Source: Crocodylus rhombifer | Taxonomy: Eukaryota > Chordata > Crocodylia > Crocodylidae | NCBI GenBank assembly: GCA_038503035.1 | Contig: JAVSML010000039.1 | Span: 744,001 to 808,000 of the forward strand | Direction of reading: 5' to 3' | DNA: 64,000 nucleotides | Notes under the pieces: generated by a model | What the model was told of the DNA's origin: nothing | Databases searched by the model: none | The model's input: only the letters and a program-made list of their open reading frames with translations | Program-made: the position numbers and the translations under genes | In this document: in pieces, positions 47,030 to 58,425 of the stretch | Position numbering within the stretch: the stretch's first letter is position 1 | Layout of the letters: each line of letters opens with the position of its first letter

Positions 47030-49431
47030 GAAGGACAAGGAAAAAGCACAAATATATTTAGCTTGGTCATAGTGTGGTATCTAAAATTTATATTAGTGTA
47101 ATGAGCACTACAGAAATAATTTCTTAAGTCATATACCAGTCTTGAAAAATATACATGTAACTGGAATAGGTCATGTAGTTCATTTTCATATCTAATATTT
47201 GGCCATGAAACAGTACAGAAAAAAAAAACTATTTCAGCTTCATTCACCCAACTTCTTCAAAAGAAAACTGTGCATCATAAATTCTTCTTCTTGAGGGCAC
47301 ATTGTTTGAAAGAACCTTGCTTGCTTTTGGAAGCATCAGATATAAAAGGAAATAGTTGTTAAAACCAAAAAAAGTCAAAACAATCCTTTGGTTCACAAAC
47401 CAGGATAAGTATGAAAGAAGCTTTTGAACCATTTCCAAACAGTTTTACAAAAAGACAACAGTCCTAAGAGACGCAGCTAAAAGTACTGTTCTTTTTTCAA
47501 CCCCGACATTGTTTTCATGCAGTTAGCTATGCTCACATAAGGCTTTTTAAAATAGATTCCAAATACTCATCAGTGAAGCAATACAAATAGGTAGGTTATT
47601 AAAATAATATGGCTGGGCTCTACAATGGTATTTTCCTTAAGAGGATCCCAATCCCCTTTAGAAACTTCAATGAAGAAAACCCCACAATATTCCTGTGATT
47701 CTTATACCCATTTGGCAGATGGGTACATCAGTATAAAGCAACCACAGTTAAACCTGCCCATTTGAGCTACAATTAAAACTGAGACAAAACAAAAATTCTT
47801 TCCCTATGTTTTAGGCAGAAGGATACAGTTTTAATTCTTCGCCTTCTAATAACATGAGAAGCACGAGTCCAAAGTTACTGAAAAGGTTTTTTTAAATGAA
47901 AATTCCTTAAGATGTGGCCTCTACAAATGTATGTTTCCCTCTACCTCTGGTATTTAGTCTCCCTATGACATATAGTTATTAAGCTGTTTGTCTCCTTCCT
48001 GTCCCCCCTCCCTTTGGAAATAAGGAACAAAATACCTCTGGCAGTAGGGGTCCCACTGGAGATGAAGCTAGTCCATTAAATGCTGATTTTCTGGATACTG
48101 GATGGCTCTTGAAGATATAGAGTCTAACTTCCTATTCATATATTTTGATGATCAGAATCAGCAGGCGCAAATTGCAATGAAAGCATCAACTACATCTTGT
48201 TCTGGCATAAAAGCCGCTATGAGGCACAAGCTGGCAGCGTCTCTGAGATCAGAACCAACCTTTAATAACAGAAATTGTAAAGAGAGGTAGAAGGTCAATA
48301 GTGAGTTTCAACAACCCCTCCAGATCCAGGATACTGTGTGCACAGCTCTAACTCATGCAACTGTGGGATATTTAGGCCTAAAAGTTGAAGGACATAAGGC
48401 AAGTAGTAGAGGAACTATTTAATGTAAAGAGATGCTTGTTTTAAATACTATGTCTAATGTCTACTCTCCTTATTTTTTTTTTAAATCCTGAATTTCTGAA
48501 GACATTTCTATCCACTAAATACAAGAATGATTTTGTCTGGGCAGAAACTTGGGATCCAGAAGAGAAAATATATTCTTTATAAGACACAGTAGTCTTAGAG
48601 GACAGATTATGGTGATGCAAACACCACAGAGAGCTAAAATGTGTACATGAGAGTCAGTCTGAAATCTTTTCATTTACTTCCCACTGAGTAATTTATTCAT
48701 CTTGCAGCCATCACACAGGATAAGAGTATATAAAGGGGAACAGGGAAAAATGTGCTTCATCAGTGTTCAATCAATATTGTGGAAGTCAAAAAAAAAAAGA
48801 CATCTTGATCCCTAAGGCAGTTGTACTAAATTGTAAGCATAGTGCAGATCCAACAGTTTTATGAGGATGTTCCCTCCAACTGCTCAACAATAATTAGCAT
48901 TAATGAAGCTCACAATGACTAATTTTAACCAGCCGGAGGAGCTGAAATGTCAATGAAAAACTCAGCTTCCTACATGTGGCGTTTGACAAGGACCAGGAGA
49001 CTGAATCAATTCTTGTCACTAGGAGGGAGAAATCAAGCTGCACCTTCTGATTCCTTATTTGGCCTATGGGCAAGTAGTTACTTCCCTCAGTCTACTTTCC
49101 TACAGCCCTATGGTGTCAAAATGCATTTTTGACACCGCAGCACTAGCAGCACTGACTACCTGCAAAGGACCTAACTAAATCACTGCCACCAATTCTGCCT
49201 TGTATGTCTCTATCTTGAGGTGTTCACTGATCACCCACTGATTAAACAGTTATTTTAAAGAGGGTCTTTAAAGAGATCTGGTTTATTCTGTCTGTCTCCA
49301 GTCCAGCTGTGCCTGACAATAACAAGACCTTCTCAGCATCTTTCCCAGACTCTACAGAACACAGCCCTTAAAGTCATAGTCCCCAGTAACACTTATCTAT
49401 GGGCCTGTCTGCTGCTGGCTGAACAAGAACC
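47030..49431. other. unassigned stretch left of the piggyBac
   Basis: Contains a possible MIR-like scrap at about 47700-47755 ('cccatttggcagatgggtac') and an A-run at 48789. The 62-codon frame at 48102-48290 has no recognisable domain. No gene is supported. Confidence 0.4.
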
Positions 49432-49452
49432 TTAACCTTCATACGTTCCCAT

Positions 49453-49697
49453 GGGGTAGTTTCCTACCCAGACATGTATTTTGTGCAGCATCTTAAAGTT
49501 AATTATTTCTAAAAAAATTATTTTTTAGGATATTCACCACAGTGCACAATATCCCGAAAGAGCAGCCAGCTTGCATGAATGGTTTGCTCTCTGTGGATGA
49601 AAAACTGCCCAGGGTAACATGTTACCCCAGGCGTGAATGCGTTTTTCCATATGCAGTAACAACTTACCCTAAACCCATGTTAACACATTGGGGTAAC
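49453..49697. repeat. left subterminal palindrome cluster of the piggyBac
   Basis: Contains ggggtagtttcctaccc (49453-49469), the perfect 16-bp palindrome gggtaacatgttaccc (49612-49627), a half-decayed gtaacaacttaccc (about 49657-49670) and a single ggggtaac (49690-49697). The same 8-mer arms recur near the right end, so they are likely transposase-binding sites. That role is inferred. Confidence 0.7.
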
Positions 49698-50244
49698 TCC
49701 TCCACTTTGTTTTTGCAGAAGATGTGGTAATCCCTTTTGCTAACCACTTCTGTTTGCAGGCTACAAGGTCATCAAAACACTCTGCCCTTCGCCAAAAAAA
49801 AACAAACCCAAAAAAGCCTTTGTCACACCCTCTGTTCTCTTTTCTCATGGAAAAAACTCTGCTTCACCAGCCCCTTTAATAACATACAAGCTAGTTTTTC
49901 CTGCCTTTGTTAGAATGAGGACACAGAGCAAAGGGACAGGAGAGAAGAACCGGAACAACATCATACTGCAATACAGCCCAATACGTTATGGACTATGGAG
50001 CCCAACGTTAAGGGCTTGACACCCCTTATGCCCCTTTTACCTGCTCTCAATAAGCCCCTTCATGTGTGGTTTCCAAACAACATTCACCCACATTTGGATG
50101 CTAGTCTCTAGCTTCTGTGCCCAGGAGGAGAAGGTGCAACCTGCGCTGCCATAAGGCAGGGCAGAATTGCTTCTGTGACAGAGCTTGTCTTTGACTGTTA
50201 TTTATATACATTAGCAGTAATCAATTTTTTCTTTTTTTTTCTGC

Positions 50245-50246
50245 AG
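50245..50246 (+). promoter_or_regulatory. candidate splice acceptor before the piggyBac ORF
   Basis: A strong pyrimidine tract, caattttttctttttttttc, leads to TGCAG and then, seven bases later, the first in-frame ATG (50253) of the transposase. This looks like the end of a 5' intron. A matching donor upstream was not identified. Confidence 0.4.
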
Positions 50247-51528
50247 TCCAGGATGAGAAGGCAGTACAGATTCAGTGTACAGGTAACCAGGGATGACAAT
50301 GACACATCCACTGATGAAATCTTATCCCAAGGCAATGAGGTTGCTGACTTTGTTTCAGACATGGGAGATTGTTCAGAGCAAGAAGACCATGTGTCTATGG
50401 AAGTTTCATCCAGCCCAGATGAGGAGGAGATGATGCCACAAGCAGAAGTGATGCCAACGCTTCCAGTGGGAAAGAGAAGAGGACCAGCCCAGGGCCACCA
50501 TGGAAGCCCAAAGAAACTTATAGCAGGATGTGGAGCAGACCCACTGCCACCACCACCAGAAAACATTGCAGATGATGACAACCTAAGAGGAAGGAATGGC
50601 AGTGTTTGGGGGAAAAGCCTACAGCTAATACATCATCGGAGAACAGCCAAGGACATAGTCCGGGAAAGTGCTGGGTCAACAAGAGAAAGTAATAAAGACA
50701 CAGTGGTGAAAACAGTCCACCTGTTTCTCTCACAAGATACCCCAACTGTTATCATAAGAGAAACAAACAGAGTGGCAGAACAAAGATTCAAGAGGTGGAA
50801 CGATAGCCATCCTGAAAATAGGAGTGGAAAAAGCTGGATGAAACAGAGCTGAAAGCCTACATTGCCCTCCTACTGCTGAGTGGTCTATACCACAGTGGGC
50901 ATAAGGCGCTGGAGGAGTTGTGGGAGCAATGCATCGGGTGTCCTTGCTTCCGTGCCACCATGAGTTTAAAATGATTGTGCAAACAATCATTTGACAACAA
51001 ACTGACACACGAGGAAAGGAGAGCCGTAGACAACCTTGCTGTATTCAGAGATATTTGGACACAATTTGTGGAGCAGCTCAGGAAATGGTATATTCCAGGA
51101 ATACACCTGATGATTGATGAGCAGCTCATTGCGTTCAGGGGTCGCTGTCCCTTCAGACACTATATGCCCAGCAAGCCCCAAATATGGCTTGAAAATTTGG
51201 TGGTGCTGTGATGCAATAACATCATTCTCCCTGTCTGGAGACATCTACCCGGGCAAGCAACCAGAAGCTCCATGCCAAGGTAATTTTGGTACCCGGGTCA
51301 TTGAAAAACTAGTTCTTCCCTGGTACAAGACAAGAAGGAATACTGTGGGTGACCATTTCTTCACACGTACTGACCTGGCAGAAAAACTGCTACAGCAGGA
51401 CTTGACCTATGTGGGTACGGTTTGGAAAAACAGGGCCGATATCCCAAATGAAATGCAAGCGAATCGAAGAAAGGAAACTTTTTCATCCATTTTTGCTTTT
51501 GATGGGGAACTCACCCTAGTTACTTATG

Positions 51529-53293
51529 GTAGCTGACTTACCTTTCAGAACTTGGGTTGAGTTCCAGACTCAGGATTCTGCTGTTTTGATTGATAGAGCC
51601 CATCCACCAATCAGGAGACAGCCAAAGGCGTGAAGCCACGCCCTTTTCCTGAGGGAAGAGGGAGAGGAGCTCCACAGACCTAACTGTAGATTGCAACCCT
51701 GTCAAGTCTGGAAGACTTCAGGGGCAGAGCCTTGAAGAGTTTATAAAGAGCAGTGCACCCAGCACGAGGACAGACACAACAGGGGAGCTGAAGATGGAAG
51801 ATCAGAGCGAGAAAAGCTGAGGATGAGATGCCCCAGTAGCCCCAAGCTCCTGAAGATCCCTGGGAGGGTGTGAGACCCTCAGGCTCAGCAAGTTGCACAT
51901 TTCAGCACATGGTGCTCGGGCTCTGGGAGCTGTGAATGGCAGCTGGAGCCTGCAACCCTGGCAGGTGTCTGGGCATCAGTGTGCATTTCAGCGTACAGAG
52001 TTCAGGCCTGCAACCCCAGCAGGCCACATGGTGCGTGGGGAGGTGCATGGGGCAAGGGCTTTGGGAGCTGCAGTGAGGTGGCTCAGGCTCCATCTCCCAG
52101 CAAGCTACCAGGTCCCACATTGCGCAGGGCAGCGCATAAGGAAGCAGAGCCAAGGGACAGTGGAGGCTGCTTGGGTTAGCCACCCAGCATGAGGCCGGAC
52201 AGCCAGAGCCTGAAGGGCTCGGCCTTTGCTCAAAGAGCCTTCAGTGCTAAAGCCAGGGCACGGGGAAATAGTAGTGATGCAGTGTGAGGCCCAGCACCCA
52301 GGAGCCAGCAGCAGTGGCATAGCAGCTGAAAGGAGCTTAGTCCTTGCCTAGAGCGAGGCACAGGGTGGGGAGGAGCCCAACAGTGCGGGAAAGGCCTGGA
52401 GGGGCACCCTAGCTGCAGTACAGAGGAGATCCCAGTGAGCTATGCCTCAACCACTGCCACCTGAAGGAGCGTGAGTCATTGGGCCCTTGGGTCCCACAGG
52501 GGAAAGACATTTCAGGTGGGCAGGTCCAGAGAAGGGCCTGAGTGAACAACCTCTCTCCAAGTTAAGGCCCTAAGGAGAAGGGCCCCTGGTGTTAGAGACC
52601 CCCATTGAAAGAAGGACTATCTCTTGCCATGGGCCATGGACTATATTAAGGAATATATGTTATTAAGATGTTTTATGATTGCACCTTATATTGAAATGTT
52701 GTATTGTGATGTTGTATTGTGTGATGTTGCTGAAACTGTTTATTTGTGATGGGTAAATATTGCAATCATAGGTCAGAAAAATTTCTGAAAAACACCTTGT
52801 TTGGTTTTTTTGGGGGGGGGAGGGGGGTTATTAGGTCCCCTAAGTGGGTAGGGCCCCATTTGAAGCCTATCTGTCTGCATTAAAGGAAGAGGGAACTGTT
52901 CCTCTGTAGGGGTAAAATCACATTTCCACTGTTATATTTTGCATGATCTTTTAATAGAGCATGAATCCACTGTGGATTCATTGTGGATATATATTGTTTT
53001 CCCTGGGGGTTATGGTTGGAAGTGATTTTCCCACAATGTTATTTAGGGTTTGACCTTGCTTATTGGTTAATGTCCCCTGTGTAAATATATGTATATGGTA
53101 TCTAGTTTTATATTTATGTGTATTATATGTTAATAAATACTGTAAATAATTAAGAGCATGTCTTGAGTCTAACTCTATAGAGGTCGGAGGTAACCATGAG
53201 TCAGTGGTGGTGACTTCTCCCACAGCACCCTCACCTCTCACCACTCCCTTGTGATTAGGATCAGGGCACACCCTTGGGTGTACCTGGGCTACA
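51529..53293 (+). mobile_element. LTR-like insertion in the piggyBac (1.77 kb)
   Basis: Ends GTAGCTGACTTACC and GGGCTACA are complementary at the tips, fitting TGTAGC...GCTACA with the first T lost. The flanks ttatg (51524-51528) and ctatg (53294-53298) match at 4 of 5. A TATA-like ttataaag (51741) and a poly(A)-like taataaatac (about 53131) are placed as in an LTR. No gag/pol coding is seen, so it is a solo LTR. Its sequence is unlike family 1 (41924, 57459) except for the tip. A long G-run lies at about 52811-52827. Confidence 0.7.
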
Positions 53294-53422
53294 CTATGTT
53301 CCAAGGTAGTCCAAAATGATGCTGTTGCTATCAAGCATGCACCATGACCTGTCAGTAGGTGAAGAGCAAAGAAAGCTGGACATCATCCATGACTACAATA
53401 AAAACAAGGGTGGAGTGGATAA

Positions 53423-54203
53423 TAGGGGTGTGCAAAATGGACCCTATGTGATTCAGATTCAGCCTGAATCAGGGACAGTGATTCGATTAGTTGATTTGGA
53501 TCACTATCCCAATTCGATTTGGCCCAATCCCAATCTGAAGATTTGATGTTGATTCAAAGCAATTCGGCCATAGACACAGATTTAAATGTTTTTTCTACAT
53601 ACCTCGAGGTACCAGGCACAGCTCATGAATGCTGTGATTCTGGGGCAGATGGAGCATCCCACAGGAGAATGAGGGGCCCCCTGCATGCTTGGCAGTGAAC
53701 CAAGAAGTGGACCAGAAGTACTTCTGGTTCACTTCCTGGTGCACTGCTAAGCATGCAGGGGAGCCCCCCACACCTCCCTGGTTCGGCGATCAGCCATGGG
53801 GACCCCAGGTGCCCCCCAGACCAGGAGGCACCAGTCGCTGAGCTCCACCTGCACACTCCCTGGAGGACCGGGAAGTGGACTGCAAGTGCTTCTGGTCCAC
53901 TTCTGGGTCTGCTGCCAAGCGCGCTGGGGACCCCATGCTCCTGTGGGATGCTCCATCTGCCCCACCATCTCAGCATTTCTGAGCCACCTGGTACCTTGAG
54001 GTATGCAGAAAAACATTTAAAGCTATGTCTATGTCCGAATCATCAAATCTCTCTGAATCTCTCCAAATTGATTCAGAGGGTTCCAATTTGATTTGCAGAG
54101 GTTAAAGGGTCTCCTGATTTGATTCAGATTTGGAGATTCAGCCACCAAATCAGGCCGAATCTCTGCCGAATCGAATCAGTGACTGAAGCTTCACACAGCC
54201 CCA
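53423..54203. mobile_element. palindromic hAT-type MITE, copy 2 (781 bp)
   Basis: Identical 8-bp flanks gtggataa (53415-53422 and 54204-54211). Ends TAGGGGTGTGC and, on the minus strand, TGGGGCTGTGTG. Homologous throughout to 39944-40712, including the self-complementary halves ('gagcatcccacaggag' / 'ctcctgtgggatgctc'). It sits inside the codons for the third catalytic motif of the piggyBac transposase, so it is younger than that element. Confidence 0.9.
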
Positions 54204-54904
54204 GTGGATAACCTTGACCACTCAGTCCGTATGACCCCTTGCAGATGAAAAATCAACAGGTGGTCATTGACGCTATTTTTCAATATGCTGAATGTGGCTG
54301 CCATTGCCAGCCTCATCATTTGGCTAGGCCACAATGCAAACTGGAAGCAAAGATCACATTTAAGAAGATGCCGCTTTTTTTTGTAGAAGCTTGGAAAACA
54401 GTTGATCGATGGACAAATAAAACGAAGAATGATGGATACATGTAATCTGTTTAAGGCCATCAGGTCTGGTATGACTGCCTTAAATTACAAATTGCCACAA
54501 CACACCCCAGTAGAACCTTCTGCAACATGAGTGGATGTTGTACTTTTTGTCCAAGGACAGATGACCGCAAAACCCAGAAACAATGCAAAGATTGTAAGCA
54601 ATTTGCTTGTGTGCACCACAGTACATCACTGCTGCTTTGTGAGGAATGCATTATTTAGTTAAAACAGTTAGGAAATATTTTTGGAAGTAATTGTTAGTTT
54701 GAAAACAGTGTGAACTGCAGACTTAGCAAATTGTTCATTCAAGTTTTGAAATTGTAAAAAAAGTTTAAATTTTGTTCATAGTTCTAGTTAAATAATATTT
54801 TGGGTTCAAATCATCATAAATACTCTTTCAAACCATCTTCATGTTTAATAAAGTTTTTGGTACATTTATACTGTTGTCACTGGTTCCATTTTGTTCATGC
54901 AGGT

Positions 54905-54988
54905 GGGGTAACAAGTTACCCCATGAGACCAAGAATGTTGAATTGTGGGGTAACGAGTTACCCCATGAGAACAACAATGGTTACGATT
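54905..54988. repeat. right subterminal 42-bp tandem repeat with palindromes
   Basis: Two 42-bp units, 54905-54946 and 54947-54988, each starting ggggtaacNNgttacccc followed by atgaga. The first palindrome has centre 'aa', the second 'ga'. Counterparts occur at the left end of the element. Confidence 0.8.
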
Positions 54989-55014
54989 TCATGAGAACGG
55001 ATGAGGGTTAATCA

Positions 55015-56740
55015 GGACTCTGACTCACTCCATAGAGAGCCGGGACCAAATTCTCCGTTCCAGCTCAGATGCACATGGGTCAGGGATAGGAAAGGGGTAG
55101 AAACAAAGATGCTTTTAAACTTCCATATGTTCTTGGCCTCTCCAGTCACCTACATAAGTTGTTAGAGTAACCCTGAGCCCTGGCTGCTGCATCCTCATGT
55201 AGCAAGAGTGCAGTAGCAGCCTGAACCTTGCAAGAGGGAGCAACATGAGCTGGCTGGGAAGCCCCCAGAGGCTAGAAAATTCCACAAAAGGGTTTTTATG
55301 CCTCCTTTATGCCCCTAGAATGAGTAAAAGAAATGTCAGGGCAACACAGAGAATAGGATTCAGGAGTCTGAGTCTCCATGGACTTGCCATCATTTATCCT
55401 GACACAAAGCTATTTATATAACTAAATGAGGATGTCAGGATTTTCCACTTGTTCTACCCTGGAGAAAGAAAGTGAAATGCTACCATGAAACAGTACAGTC
55501 CAACACAGTTAGAAATAAGAAAAAAATGAATTAAGCATACAAGAAAGAAAAAATTGATAGACTTTGGGGGAGAACTATGAGGAAAGAGCAGTAATGAGTT
55601 AATGGAGTTGGGGAATAAGGTAAGAGCACTTTCCCTTGTACAAATCATTATGCCTGTATCCAGAAAGGCAAAAAAAGTGACAGAGAAGGTGCAGGAGATA
55701 AATCATCCTTGTGCCTTTCTCTTCAGGACGTCTGTGGTAAAGTAACAGAGGATAATAACGATAGCCTTACATGGGCAGAAAATAGTCTGGGTAGTCCCTT
55801 CTGGCCTATATGAGTACTGAGGTGTGGGGTTAGACCATCATTAATCCAAGAGAGATGCTTGCATTTATTCCCCCTTCAAATTCCTTCCTTTTTATTGTTG
55901 AGAATTATTAGCATCAGAAATAAAGAACAATAAAACAAGGGGTGTAAATAGTTAGTCAAGAAATGAATTATCACTAATGGTTAAGAACTGAACATGATAG
56001 TATCATAAGTTTCCTGCACAAGTAATAAATTGAGTGTACCTTATTTGGGGTCTGTGCAACAAGCTGCAGCCCACAGGGAGGTGTTGGCAAGTTAAGAAGT
56101 ATGGGATGGAATATTCCCAAGGTTGCACTAAGGGCCCTGCCACACCTTCAGATTAAAACAGGATAGCAACCAGCTTTAGAACTGTTACACATTTTCAAGT
56201 ACTGAATTTAGAATTGATTTACTCTTTCTATTACTGGATAGTTGTTTTTTTTATGGTGTGAAAATTACTTTGTACATGTGGCCAGTCTAAATTTTTTGTA
56301 CGATTAACCAGTTACTTGTGTAATATATGTAACATGTAGTACGGGCCTGACTCTGCTCCTATTGGGGTGAATGGCTAAGCAACCACTTCAAAGAGAACAC
56401 AGTGGGCAATTACAAAAGCTGTCAGAGTTGTCTTGCTCATCGTGTATTTTGTGTTGAAAACTGGATAGATGCAGTTATAAAATAAATAAATTTCAGGAAT
56501 GAGGAAGTGTAGAGACAATAGATATTGAAGTACATGACCAAAAAAAAAAAAAAAGAGTGTGCACCTGAGCGATTACTTACACTATATCCCCACCTAAATC
56601 ATAAGCATCGTCATGTTTACTATTATTGGTGTTGTCATGATGCCCAAACAAGTTGCGCTTCAGTTTCACTGGGATCCAAGTCCATAAACAGTTAAAACCA
56701 TTCATTCTAAGCTTTATTGAATGCATTAGGACCAATGTGC
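55015..56740. other. unassigned non-coding stretch
   Basis: A possible CR1 scrap at about 55785-55815 ('ggtagtcccttctggcct') and an A-run at 56541-56555. No gene is supported. Confidence 0.4.
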
Positions 56741-56744
56741 TAAC

Positions 56745-57450
56745 TCAGGGGAGAAAACACGCTGCACAAGCCGGATGAGGGGTGTGGGGCTGGCCTGCAA
56801 GCCAAACCAGACCCAGTTGGGCCTTACACACCAAAGCCAGAGCATAGGCCAGTCTCTCACAGGCAACGTATACAGCATGTGCCATGGACCAGCCCTGTGT
56901 GATCTCTCAATCTGGGACTAAAAGGTGAAGTCAACATGGGGCTCATGCTGTATGAGTTGCCCATGCCAGATGGGCTCTGCACACCGACTCTGGTGTATGG
57001 GGCCAGGCTGTAGGCCCAATCTGTACGGGCTCTGGAGCCAGCACATAGAGTTGGTCTGATGCAGTCACCACGTGCAATGTATGCCCCAAATTAACCCACT
57101 GTGCTGCATGCAGCACACATACTAAATCCAGCCCTGCACAACACATGCTGGCCCAGTCCAGAACTTGTGTTGCATGCAGGTCCAATTTGAGGTATGCAAC
57201 TGCATGCGATGCCCAAGCTGGACCAGCTTTGCTCATTGGCTCCAGTGCATTGGGATGGTCTGTATGCCCAATCCAGCCATGGAGCCAGCACACAGGACTG
57301 GTCTGGCATGGGTGCTGCATGCAACGTATGGGGCCAAGGTCAGCACATGCTGCCATGAAATGTGCAGGCTCAGTTCAAGATCCATGGGCTCCCAGATCCT
57401 AAGGCTCAAAAGGCAGGATTCAACTAATGGGCCATATATTTGACAGCTTT
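56745..57450. repeat. GC-rich interspersed repeat with internal reiteration
   Basis: From 'caggggagaaaacacgctgc' to 'gggccatatatttgacag', repeated phrases built around 'ggaccag', 'gcatgcag' and 'gctggcccagtcc' recur irregularly. The ends are reminiscent of a hAT-type relic, but the terminal repeats are too worn to be sure. Open frames up to 137 codons on both strands are compositional. Confidence 0.5.
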
Positions 57451-57458
57451 ATGCTAAC

Positions 57459-57623
57459 TGTAGCAGGGCACTAAGGTGCCTGCTACTGGAAAAGCAGCAG
57501 TATGGGCTCAGGTGCTGGTTGCTAGGGGCAACCAGGAGGAGCTAAGGGCCCACACCTGGTGAGTCAGCTGACCGGAAGGGGCAGGGCTGACCACCATAAG
57601 ACCCAGACTGGACGGTGTGAGTG

Positions 57624-57662
<39 letters not shown>

Positions 57663-58425
57663 ACTCTCACTCAACTGGCAGCCAGGAAGAAGGAGTGGGA
57701 AAGAGAATAAAGCCTGAATGTACCAGCTGCTAGTTACACGGGTGAGAGATGTGGTGTGGTTTGGAGAATGTTTAGCCGTAAGGTTTAGTTTTGTGTTATA
57801 GCCCAGAGGCTTGTGCTATTGTTTTGTTGTTGTTGTTACACCGGAGGACCGGGTGAGGCTATTAGGGGTTTGAGGAGGCCTCACAGGGGCTCCACAGTAG
57901 CATGGGGACCCCAGTGCCAGAGAGGGCGCAGCATTCAGGGGTGCACTGACCCCAGACCTGAGAAGGGGAGCAGAGGATTGGAAGGGGGCCAGGTAAGGCT
58001 GAGGCTACCTAAGCCATAAGGCGAGAAGCCCCAGAGTGGGCAGTTGCGAGAAGCCCCAAAAAGGGGACAAGCCAGAGAGCGTCAGTGGGGCACAGGCTGC
58101 GAGACGAGCCAGAGAGCGTCCGTGGGGCACAGAGAGGGAAACTGACCAAACAACGTCCAGTACATCTGTGAGGCTTGGGGCGTGGTACAGGGGTGGTTGA
58201 AGCCACATAGCCCATAAGGCTGGGGTGCACCGAGTCACCCAAGATAGAACTAAGACTGAGATGCATCAGAGCACCATGTCAGAGAGGACTAAGGGCAGCC
58301 TCCTTTAAACACTGTTAACATTAAAGATGTGGCGGGCAAGATTGTGAGGGTGCTCTAACACCGACTTGGCATGGTAGGGGGTGCTAGGGAGATCATGGCC
58401 ACCCCTAGGACTCCGCGCTCCTACA
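57459..58425 (+). mobile_element. solo LTR, family 1 (plus orientation)
   Basis: Starts TGTAGCAGGGCACTAAGGTG and ends CTCCGCGCTCCTACA. Flanks ctaac (57454-57458) and ctaag (58426-58430) match at 4 of 5. Both ends align with the minus-oriented copy at 41924-43181 ('gtcagctgaccggaaggggc' and 'acttggcatggtaggggg' are shared phrases). A (CT)n microsatellite at about 57624-57656 follows the presumed promoter. An attaaa lies at about 58320. Shorter than copy 1 (967 against 1258 bp) because of internal differences. Confidence 0.85.
57624..57672. repeat. (CT)n microsatellite inside LTR
   Basis: About 16 CT units followed by interrupted CACTCT units, within the solo LTR. Confidence 0.9.

Larger units (their letters stand above)
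50253..54658 (+). pseudogene. piggyBac transposase, multiply disrupted
   Basis: The N-terminal acidic/Ser-rich region (50253 on) is followed after a frameshift near 50820 by LKAYIALLLLSGLYHSG. A stop lies at 50972-50974 and another frameshift near 51177. Catalytic aspartates of the DDD family are encoded at 51116-51118 (MIDEQLIAFRG), 51210-51212 (KIWWCCDAIT) and 53418-53420 (KGGVDN). An LTR interrupts after 'ELTLVTY' and a hAT MITE directly after the third Asp codon. The C-terminal Cys-rich finger begins CCTFCP and contains CKDCKQFACVHHSTSLLCEE (54536-54655), ending at a tag codon at 54656. No product can be made. Confidence 0.88.
49432..55011 (+). mobile_element. piggyBac transposon with two nested insertions
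   Basis: Both ends are visible. The left end (from 49432) and the right end (55011 backwards) share TTAACCYTCATMCGTTCYC, i.e. a TTAA target site plus a terminal inverted repeat of about 15-18 bp with few mismatches. Subterminal GGGGTAAC/GTTACCCC palindromes lie near both ends. Inside is a transposase pseudogene with a Cys-rich tail and a poly(A) signal (aataaa, 54847). Removing the LTR (1765 bp) and the hAT MITE (781 bp) with one copy of each target duplication leaves an element of roughly 3.0 kb, a usual length for a piggyBac. Confidence 0.9.

Noticed and set aside
51893..52192. 99-codon open frame inside the piggyBac insertion
   Set aside because: It falls within the LTR-like element, is opposed by a similar frame on the other strand, and has no domain.
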